DNA from: Rhizobiaceae bacterium
GTDB taxonomy: Bacteria > Pseudomonadota > Alphaproteobacteria > Rhizobiales > Rhizobiaceae
Assembly (NCBI GenBank): GCA_019635755.1
Contig: JAHBYW010000001.1
Coordinates: 434,001-498,000, forward strand
DNA length: 64,000 nt
Direction: 5' to 3'
How positions within the stretch are numbered: the first letter of the stretch is position 1; the number at the start of each line of letters is the position of its first letter. The translations under genes and the position numbers were made by a program. Shown here in pieces: positions 57,258 to 64,000 of this stretch. Under the pieces are notes generated by a model. It was given only the letters and a program-made list of their open reading frames with translations, had not been told where the DNA came from and did not search any database.

Positions 57258-57360
57258 GGCGGTCTTCCGTTGGCCGGCGTGCCCTAGCAAGCGCCGCCCG
57301 GCTTGTCACGCGGGCCGCAGCGTCTCCTGCACGTGCACCGGCAACGCCCTGTCCGAGCGA

Positions 57361-59264
57361 TCACTCCGCAGGATTTGCCAGGACCCACCAAAGGTCGTCG
57401 CGGTAGGCGTGCAGGAACCAGCTGGCGCCATAGGGCACCGACAGGTGATCCTTGTCGGTGGTGACCACCCGCCCGCCGGAATAGGGACGGCACAGCGCAG
57501 CGTCGCAGAACAGGTCGAGCGGATCGACGAGCCGCACACCAGGAACTTTTGCCGCGAGCCGGCGCAGGATCTCCATCGTGCGGGCGCGGCGCGCCTCGAC
57601 CGAGGCCCGCGAGACGGCACAGTGCGTGTCCCGGGGCGTGCCGTATCGGTCCGACCGCAGGGTGCACTCCGCCCCGCGTTTCGGGAACTCCGGCACCGGG
57701 CCGAAGACGAGGATGCGGACACGGCCCCCGTCGCTCAGCCGCGTCAGCTGGCTCTCCATGCGCCGTTCGAAGGCGGCGACGGAGGTCTCAGTCCGGCCGT
57801 CGACATAGAGGTTCCACCGATAGGCCAGAACCGCGAAATCGTAGGATGCGTCCGGCAGGCTGCCGCTGCGGTCCAGCGTCATCCCGAGCTGCGCGGTCTC
57901 CCGGCCGAGTTCGTCCAGCAGACGGTCTGCGTGCGAATCGCCGAGCAGGATGCCGCGCCGACCCGCGGACGACCGGCAGACGGATGCCGGGCAAGCGGTC
58001 TCCTGGCGGAACGCCCCAACGTCGCCGTCGATCGCAGGGAGGCGGGACGACCACAGATAGGCTCCGGCACCGACGCCGCCCGCGAGCAGCGCCACGGCGA
58101 GCGACGCCAGCAGACCGAGGCGGACCACCTTCGGCGCCGTTCCGGCAAGACCGCGGCGCTCCCGCCACTGGCGCGCGGGACGCTCGACGAAGCGATAGGT
58201 CAGGGCCGCCAGGCCGAACGAGACGATCGCCATGGCCACGTCGCGGAGCATCGAGGGTTCGTCGAAATCGGCGATGCGCGCGAACGATATCAGCGGCCAG
58301 TGCCAGAGGTACCAGCCGTAGGACACCAGGCCGACGAAGACGAGCGGCCGCACCGCGAGGAGGCGCGTCGCGACGGAGTTCGGCGCGGCGAAGCCGGCAG
58401 CGATCAGCAGCGCCGTGGCTACGACCGGGGGAATGGCGATCACGCCGGGGAACGGATCGCCCGCTGCCGCCAGCACGTTGCTGGCAACCAGCAGCGCCAG
58501 GCCGGCGAGGCGGCGATGCCCCACGGCACCGCGTTCCTTTCGGCACGGCCGAGCAGCCCGACCAGGCCGCCCGCCGCGAATTCCCAGGCGCGCCAGTGCA
58601 TAAGGTAGAAGGCCTGGTTCCTGCCCGTGGGGACCGTGTAGGCGATGCTCCCGGCGAGGCTCGCAACCAGCACGACAACGGCGACCACGACCAGCACGCG
58701 AATGGGATCGCGCCGCCACCGGCTGGCGACGAAGAAGCACCCGACAATCAGAACCGGGACGACGAGATAGAACTGCTCCTCGACGGCAAGCGACCAGGTG
58801 TGGAGCAGCGGCTTTTCATAGATGTCGAGGTCGAAATAGCCCTGCTTGAGGAGAAAGTAGACGTTCGACGCGAACAGGGCGGCGGCGACGGCGGACAGCG
58901 TGAACCACTCCCATTCGCCCGGCGACACGAGGATGGCGGCAGCGAGGACCGTCGAGGCGGCGATTACCAGCAGAAGCGGCGGCAGGAGCCGCAGGGCGCG
59001 CCGGGCGTAGAACCGCATCGGCGAAAACCGGCCGGCCCTCAGCTCGTCGACGATGTGATTGATGATGAGATAGCCGGAGATGACGAAGAAGACATCGACG
59101 CCGACGAAACCGCCGCCGAAACCGGGAAGCCCCGCGTGAAAGCCGACGACGGCGATAACGGCGACGGCACGAAGCCCGTCGATGTGGGCAATGCGATGCT
59201 CGCCGGCCGCCGCCGTAACGGCCCGGAGCGGATCGGTCGAGCGAGCCTCTTGCGGTGGGATCAT
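57361..59264 (-). pseudogene. Acyltransferase 3 (OafA/YrhL) with SGNH domain, split by a frameshift
   Basis: Two overlapping frames together make one protein. Frame one (59264 to about 58510) has the acyltransferase 3 helices and motifs RIAHIDGLRAVAV and HTWSLAVEEQFYLVVP. Frame two (about 58515 to 57361) continues with more helices (LALLVASNVLAAAGD, YGWYLWHWPLISFAR) and an SGNH hydrolase domain (GILLGDSHADR, TTDKDHLS). A single-base loss near 58510 would restore one reading frame. Such proteins acetylate exported polysaccharides. It may be a true pseudogene or a sequencing error. Confidence 0.85.
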
Positions 59265-59316
59265 CGGCGCGGCGGAGCTTCCTGCGTTCGCGCCTTATCA
59301 AGTCGGGCGGATCGAG

Positions 59317-60033
59317 TCACGCTTCGCTGCGCGGGCGCCGCGGGCCGACGACCATGTGGTTCACGACAGCGGCGCCGCCGACCACGAAAATCACCAGATA
59401 GAGCGTGATCGCGGTCTGCCAGATCTCGGGCGCGATCGGCAGGATGTCGAGGCCGGCCACATAGATCGGGAAATTCAGGCCGTAGTGGATTGCGATGCCA
59501 AGCAGCGCGCCGGGCCAGAACGCCCTGCCCTCCGCCAGCCAGCGGAACGCGAAGAGCAGCATCGCACCATGCAGGAAGCAGACCATCACGCGCTCGAGGA
59601 AGAAGCCGCCGAACTGCCAGAACGGCAGGTCGGCCAACGCGGGAAAGCGGGTGACCTGCTCGGCGACGAAGCCGATCTCGCCCAGCCCGAAGCCCAGCCC
59701 GGTGGCCAGCGCGATCGGCACGGCCGTCTTCTGCGTCAGGGCGTTGCGCACCGCCGGGATCAGCAGCACAAGCCATTTCGCCGGTTCTTCGGTCAGCGGC
59801 GCGTAGAAGGTCGCAACGAAGCCGTAGAGGGCACCAGTGCCCAGCGCGCCCTGGAGCACGCCGTCGACCGGAAGCCGCACGGCGTAGAACATCAGCGGCT
59901 GCATGGGCAGCATGACCAGCACGCACAGGGTCAGAATGCCCCACAGGCTGCGTCCGGCGAGTCGCGACAGCAGAAACACTCCCGCGGCGAGCGCCACGGC
60001 GGCGGTGACGATAGCGGCAACGACAATGCCCAT
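59317..60033 (-). CDS. PrsW-like glutamic intramembrane protease
   Basis: A 238-residue polytopic protein with about seven helices. The family's acidic motif lies in APLTEEPAKWLVLL (EExxK), followed by GLGFGLGEIGFVAE and the His segments FLHGAMLLFAF and IHYGLNFPIY. PrsW proteins cleave anti-sigma factors or other membrane targets. It lies between the acyltransferase and glyQ genes; no anti-sigma partner is seen nearby. Confidence 0.8.
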   Translation of the reverse strand: MGIVVAAIVTAAVALAAGVFLLSRLAGRSLWGILTLCVLVMLPMQPLMFYAVRLPVDGVLQGALGTGALYGFVATFYAPLTEEPAKWLVLLIPAVRNALTQKTAVPIALATGLGFGLGEIGFVAEQVTRFPALADLPFWQFGGFFLERVMVCFLHGAMLLFAFRWLAEGRAFWPGALLGIAIHYGLNFPIYVAGLDILPIAPEIWQTAITLYLVIFVVGGAAVVNHMVVGPRRPRSEA

Positions 60034-60046
60034 GCGTCCACCCTAA

Positions 60047-60146
60047 AGCGATTCTGCTTTTCTCTGAATCGCTGAATTGCTCTATCTGCTTGATTCAACG
60101 CAATTCCGGACGCAAAACCCCTGCGCACTTTTGCTGGAATTGCTCT
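60047..60146. repeat. Dispersed repeat, family B, copy 2
   Basis: An inverted pair AGCGATTC / GAATCGCT (60047-60054, 60066-60073) precedes the 48-bp unit at 60099-60146, which matches 15743-15790 at 45 of 48 positions. The unit folds through ATTCC/GGAAT and CAAAA/TTTTG pairs. It fills the gap between glyQ and the PrsW-like gene. Confidence 0.8.
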
Positions 60147-60185
60147 GGCGCGAATGCGGCCGCGTGAAGCGCTGATCAGGCCGGA

Positions 60186-61127
60186 TCATCGGGCCGGCGC
60201 GCCGCCCGCCTCGGTGAGCAGGAAAGCCTCGCCGCAGGCCTTGGCAAGCTCGCGCACCTTGAGGATGTAGCTCTGCCGCTCGGTGACCGAGATCACGCCG
60301 CGCGCGTCCAGCAGATTGAAGACGTGGCTCGCCTTGATGCACTGGTCGTAGGCCGGAAGCACCATGCGGTGCCGGCCGCTCTCGCCCAGTCCTTCGCCGG
60401 GCGCGCCAGCCGCCAACAGCGCCCTGCACTCGCCCTCGGCGTCCTCGAAATGCCTGAGCAGCATCGCGGTGTCGGCATGCTCGAAATTGTGCCGGGAGTA
60501 TTCCTGCTCGGCCTGGAGGAAGACGTCGCCGTAGGTGACCTTCCCCTCGCCCTCGCCGCCGTTGAAGTTCAGGTCGTAGACATTGTCGACGCCCTGCACG
60601 TACATCGCCAGCCGTTCCAGACCGTAGGTAAGTTCGCCGGAGACCGGCGCGCATTCGATGCCGCAGACCTGCTGGAAATAGGTGAACTGCGACACCTCCA
60701 TGCCGTCGCACCAGCATTCCCAGCCGAGCCCCCAGGCGCCGAGCGTCGGGCTCTCCCAGTCGTCTTCCACGAAGCGGATGTCGTGCAGGAGCGGGTCGAT
60801 GCCGATCGCTTCCAGCGAGCCGAGATAAAGCTCCTGCAGGTTCGGCGGATTGGGCTTCAGGATGACCTGGTACTGGTAGTAATGCTGGAGCCGGTTCGGG
60901 TTCTCGCCGTAGCGGCCGTCCTTCGGCCGGCGCGAGGGCTGGACGTAGGCGGCGTTCCACGGCTTCGGGCCGAGCGCCCGCAGCGTGGTGGCCGGGTGGA
61001 AGGTCCCGGCGCCGACCTCCATGTCATAGGGCTGCAGGATGACGCAGCCTCGCTCCGCCCAATAGGCGTGGAGCGTCAGGATCAATCCCTGGAAGGACCG
61101 GGCGGGATTCATGTTGGCGGCTGTCAC
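60186..61127 (-). CDS. glyQ: Glycyl-tRNA synthetase alpha subunit
   Basis: A 313-residue catalytic alpha subunit of the class II heterotetrameric enzyme. Family motifs include [18 protein letters not shown], the ATP-site [18 protein letters not shown] and [18 protein letters not shown]. In most relatives glyQ directly precedes glyS; here two genes and a repeat separate them (glyQ 60-61 kb, glyS 55-57 kb). It is complete. Confidence 0.95.
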   Translation of the reverse strand: MTAANMNPARSFQGLILTLHAYWAERGCVILQPYDMEVGAGTFHPATTLRALGPKPWNAAYVQPSRRPKDGRYGENPNRLQHYYQYQVILKPNPPNLQELYLGSLEAIGIDPLLHDIRFVEDDWESPTLGAWGLGWECWCDGMEVSQFTYFQQVCGIECAPVSGELTYGLERLAMYVQGVDNVYDLNFNGGEGEGKVTYGDVFLQAEQEYSRHNFEHADTAMLLRHFEDAEGECRALLAAGAPGEGLGESGRHRMVLPAYDQCIKASHVFNLLDARGVISVTERQSYILKVRELAKACGEAFLLTEAGGAPAR

Positions 61128-61249
61128 GACGGCTTCCGGATGCGCAGAACTGCGCCCTCGTAGTTTTTGCGCGGCAAGCCGTCAAGGAACGCGGGTGCCC
61201 GCCGCTGAAGCGGCCAGGGCGCTTCCGGGCTATTCCTCGCGGGAAGACG

Positions 61250-63214
61250 TCAGTTCGACGCGGGCAGCCGCAGCGACTGGCCCGGAACCAGCCGGCTCGG
61301 ATCGCCGCGCAGTTCCGGGTTGAGGTTCAGGATTTCGAGATAGCGATTGCCGTTGCCGAGCTGGTCGACGGCGATCGACCAGAGCGACTGGCCGACCTGC
61401 ACCTTGTAGGCAGCCGGGATCGCCTTGACGATGTCGGTGTCCGCGGGAGCCTCGCTGCGCTTCTCGGGCTCCGGCTCCGGTATGGGCGGCGCCTTCTCCT
61501 CGGCGGTCTTCTTGTCCACCGCCGGAAGGCCTTCGGCGAGCTTCTTCTGGACCTGGGCGAGCACGTCCGGCTCGGGCTTGAGGTCGCGGGCGTGGCTCCA
61601 CTGGAACGTCGCCTCGAGCTTGCGGCCGACGCGCCAGTAGGCGTCGCCGAGGTGATCGTTGAGGACAGCGTCGTCCGGCTTCAGCGAAACGGCGCGCTCG
61701 AGTTCGACCACCGCCTCGTCAAACCGCCCGAGCCGGTAATAGGCCCAGCCGAGCGAATCGACGATGTAGCCGTCGCTGGGGCGCAGATCGACCGCGCGGC
61801 GGATCAGCTCCAGCCCCTCGTCAAGGTTCATGTTCATGTCGACCCACGAATAGCCGAGGTAGTTCAGCACCTGCGGCTGGTCGGGATAGAGTTCCAGCGC
61901 CTTGCGGAAGTTTGGCTCGGCCTTCGGCCATTCCTTGAGGCGTTCATAGGCGATGCCGCGCTGGTAGAAGATGTTCCAGTTGGCCCGGACCGGCGAAGGC
62001 AGCAGATCGGCTGCCCGGTCATAGACCTTCGCCGCCTCGCGATAGTTCTCCTGGGAAGCATAGACGCCGCCCAGCGCGAGATAGGCGCGCATGTCGTCCG
62101 GCGCCGCTTCCAGCAGCGCCGTCAGGTGCTGGACCGCCTCGTCCTTGCGGTCGAGATCGGCCAGGTTGAGCCCAAGCTGGAGCTCGGAGAGACGCTTCAG
62201 AGGCGAGCTTGCTGGGATGCGCTCATAAAGCGCGATCGCCTCGGCCGGATCTTCCTGGACCTCGGCCACGCCGGCAAGCTGGAGCAGCACCGAATCCCCG
62301 TCCGGGTTCAGCGCCCGGGCATATTGGAGGTAGAGACGCACATAGGTTTCGCCGCCGCCGCGGTTCAGCGCGGTGCCAAGGTTGAGCAGTACCTCCGACG
62401 CGCCCTTGACCGGACCGGAGACGAGCGGCTCGATCGGCATGCCACCGGCCACGGCCAGCCGCAGCGACTGCAGCGGCACCCGGCCGGACGCGAACTCGTC
62501 GGCAGCATCGAGCGCCTTCAGCGCCCCTTCCTTGTCGCCCTTGCGGGCGAGGTAGTTCGCATAGGCTTCCGCGGCGCGCAGCCACGATTCGGGCGCCGCG
62601 CTGCCGGCGGAGAGATCCTGCATCACGGCATCGTAGGACTGGCGCGCGATCTCGTCGCGGCCCGCGCCCTCAGCGATCAGGGCGCGATGATAGTTCATGA
62701 ACATGCCGTACCATTCCGGCCCCTGGAGCGCGTCGATCGCCGCGAAAGCCGCGTCGGCGTCACCCTCGCCGGCCTTGGCCCAGGCAGTCATGAGGCCGGT
62801 GATCAGCCGGTCGAGGTCGGACGCGAGCGCCAGCTTCAGCCAGTACTCCGCCGCCTTGAAATCCTGCTTGCGGAAGGCATCCACCGCCAGCGCCAGCCGC
62901 GAGAAGCGCTCCACCTCGGGAACCGTCTTCAGCTTCTCCGCGAGCGGCAGCGATTCGTCGAAGCGGCCGGTGGTGATCAGCGACAGCATCAGGCTCTGCT
63001 GCAGGGTCTGGTTGTCCGGATCGAAGGCCAGCGCGCGCTCGTAGTAGGCAATGGCGCTGTCGAGGTCGTTGTCCACCTCGGCGATTCGTGCAGCGAGGTA
63101 GGCGCCGGAGAAGGAGCGGATGTCGACAGTCTCGGTCGTTTCCTTGGCGGCCAGCGGCATCGCGAGCACCAGGCTCGACACCGCCGCCAGCAATAGTGTG
63201 CGTCCAACTCGCAT
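61250..63214 (-). CDS. Exported TPR protein with C-terminal LysM domain
   Basis: A 654-residue protein with a signal peptide (cleavage after PLAA). A long array of tetratricopeptide repeats follows (residues 30-550; for example YIVDSLGWAYYRLGRFDEA and DAVLNDHLGDAYWRVGRK). Then comes a Pro/Glu/Lys linker (555-602; PPIPEPEPEKRSE) and a LysM domain (603-654; YKVQVGQSLWSIAVDQLG). LysM binds peptidoglycan, so it is probably a periplasmic scaffold anchored to the wall. Confidence 0.88.
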   Translation of the reverse strand: MRVGRTLLLAAVSSLVLAMPLAAKETTETVDIRSFSGAYLAARIAEVDNDLDSAIAYYERALAFDPDNQTLQQSLMLSLITTGRFDESLPLAEKLKTVPEVERFSRLALAVDAFRKQDFKAAEYWLKLALASDLDRLITGLMTAWAKAGEGDADAAFAAIDALQGPEWYGMFMNYHRALIAEGAGRDEIARQSYDAVMQDLSAGSAAPESWLRAAEAYANYLARKGDKEGALKALDAADEFASGRVPLQSLRLAVAGGMPIEPLVSGPVKGASEVLLNLGTALNRGGGETYVRLYLQYARALNPDGDSVLLQLAGVAEVQEDPAEAIALYERIPASSPLKRLSELQLGLNLADLDRKDEAVQHLTALLEAAPDDMRAYLALGGVYASQENYREAAKVYDRAADLLPSPVRANWNIFYQRGIAYERLKEWPKAEPNFRKALELYPDQPQVLNYLGYSWVDMNMNLDEGLELIRRAVDLRPSDGYIVDSLGWAYYRLGRFDEAVVELERAVSLKPDDAVLNDHLGDAYWRVGRKLEATFQWSHARDLKPEPDVLAQVQKKLAEGLPAVDKKTAEEKAPPIPEPEPEKRSEAPADTDIVKAIPAAYKVQVGQSLWSIAVDQLGNGNRYLEILNLNPELRGDPSRLVPGQSLRLPASN

Positions 63215-63339
63215 GTCGTCCCTTCCCGGAGCGCGGCTCCAAGCCGCCGAACCCGCGGTTCATTGACCGCAAAGCATGTCCTTTTTGCGTTCTGGCTTCA
63301 ACCGCGGCCCGTTCACAAAAGGGTCATGCGGGGATCGTA

Positions 63340-63369
63340 GGCGGCAAGCCTTGCCGGCGGCTTACCGCC
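63340..63369 (-). terminator. Candidate hairpin downstream of the polyprenyl synthase gene
   Basis: A near-perfect 11-bp stem, GGCGGCAAGCC / GGCTTACCGCC with an 8-nt loop, lies 49 bp past the stop codon in the 203-bp gap. No T-run follows, so termination is uncertain. The rest of the gap shows no gene. Confidence 0.4.
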
Positions 63370-63417
63370 GGGCATACGGGGTCCTGGGCCGCCGAGAAAG
63401 CCGGATCGGGCGCGCGC

Positions 63418-64000
63418 TCAGGCCACGCGGGCAATGCAGAAGTCGATGACGTCGACCAGCGCCGCCTTGTGGTCGGTCGGCGGCAGCGGCGCCAGCGCAT
63501 CGCGGGCGATCTCGCCGAAATGCCGGGCGCGCGCGATGGTGTCGGCAATCGCGCCGTGCTTCTTCATCAGGCCGATGGCCTTGCCGAGCGCTTCGCCGTC
63601 CGACTTGCTGTCCTCGATGGCGCGTTTCCAGAACTCACGCTCGGCGGCCGTGCCGCGGCGGTAGGCCAGGATGACGGGCAAAGTGACCTTGCCCTCGCGG
63701 AAATCGTCGCCGACATTCTTGCCGAGGTCCTTGGTCGACCCGCCATAGTCGAGCGCATCGTCGACCAGCTGGAACGCCAGGCCGAGGTTCACGCCGTAGG
63801 ATCGCAGCGCGGCCCGATCGGTACGGCTGGCGGCGGCGACAACGGCACCGGCCTCGGCCGCGGCCGAGAACAGCGCGGCGGTCTTCGCCTTGATCACCGC
63901 GAAATGCTCGTCCTCGGTTGTCTCTAGATGCTTGGCGGCGGCGAGTTGCATCACCTCGCCCTCGGCGATGATCGTCGCGGCCGTCGACAGAACGTCGAGA
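63418..64000 (-). CDS. Polyprenyl diphosphate synthase, C-terminal part (octaprenyl-type)
   Basis: The frame is open to the right edge, so the 5' end is outside the window; about 193 codons are present. The second aspartate-rich motif is clear in LAFQLVDDALDYGG, followed by GKNVGDDFREGKVTLPVI, typical of trans-prenyl synthases making the ubiquinone side chain. The first DDxxD motif is outside. Its product would feed ubiA, which is in this window. Confidence 0.9.
   Translation of the reverse strand, partial: LDVLSTAATIIAEGEVMQLAAAKHLETTEDEHFAVIKAKTAALFSAAAEAGAVVAAASRTDRAALRSYGVNLGLAFQLVDDALDYGGSTKDLGKNVGDDFREGKVTLPVILAYRRGTAAEREFWKRAIEDSKSDGEALGKAIGLMKKHGAIADTIARARHFGEIARDALAPLPPTDHKAALVDVIDFCIARVA

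Noticed and set aside
61592-63196. 534-codon plus-strand open frame
   Set aside because: Antisense to the TPR-LysM gene, with no motifs.

Overview
This 64 kb window is high-GC, gene-dense chromosomal DNA from an alphaproteobacterium. It is most likely a member of the Hyphomicrobiales (Phyllobacteriaceae/Mesorhizobium-like). The evidence is the gene neighbourhoods (ctaC-ctaD-ctaB-coxF-ctaG-ctaE-SURF1-ispH-thrB-rnhA; dxs-tlyA-RNA methyltransferase; ribB-aroC-fabI-dnaJ), the invasion-associated locus B (IalB) protein, the DUF1344, DUF2161 and DUF6101 proteins, and rhizobial-type short palindromic intergenic repeats. I see no rRNA, tRNA, CRISPR array, prophage or insertion sequence. Both ends cut genes: an M16 peptidase on the left and a polyprenyl diphosphate synthase on the right.

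Layout. 1-4.5 kb (+): M16 peptidase C-terminus, a GNAT acetyltransferase and a membrane GGDEF/EAL protein. 4.5-14.1 kb: a catabolic block that reads as gamma-butyrobetaine/carnitine degradation. It holds an ADP-forming acyl-CoA synthetase, acyl-CoA dehydrogenase, enoyl-CoA hydratase, carnitine 3-dehydrogenase, a BKACE 3-keto-acid cleavage enzyme and a divergent GlxA/CdhR-type regulator, with an esterase and a DUF2161 nuclease-like protein in the same run. 14.1-16.3 kb: YqgE, a DsbD-N-like secreted protein and a 1-Cys peroxiredoxin. 16.3-25.8 kb (-): one long run from cytochrome c oxidase subunits and assembly factors (including a 53-residue CoxF-like membrane protein) through an L,D-transpeptidase, DUF983 and SURF1 to ispH, thrB and rnhA, with many 4-nt ATGA overlaps. 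26-29.7 kb (+): IalB-like protein, TldD, a sirtuin and a peptide-deformylase-like protein lacking metal ligands. 29.7-43.9 kb (mostly -): RNA methyltransferases, dxs, pirin, xseB, a histone-deacetylase-family protein, ribB, aroC, a phosphatase, fabI and a DnaJ-like protein. 43.9-54.7 kb: pdxH, a fatty-acid oxidation pair, purD, ubiA, an FAD oxidoreductase, a Sua5-type tRNA modification enzyme and several secreted or membrane unknowns. 54.8-64 kb (-): glyS and glyQ (separated by a frameshifted acyltransferase and a PrsW-like protease), a TPR-LysM protein and a polyprenyl synthase.

The most unusual feature is a family of short, GC-rich palindromic repeats (CTCCCC...GGGGAG type) that lie between genes and also inside them. 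One sits in frame between the two halves of the acyl-CoA synthetase, two sit in frame in glyS, and another supplies the synthetase C-terminus and stop codon. Other points of note are a carnitine dehydrogenase with a histone-H1-like Lys/Ala tail, a deformylase homologue with two of three metal ligands replaced, a vapC toxin remnant abutting purD, and an acyltransferase split by a one-base frameshift. All functional calls come from reading the sequence; no database search was run.
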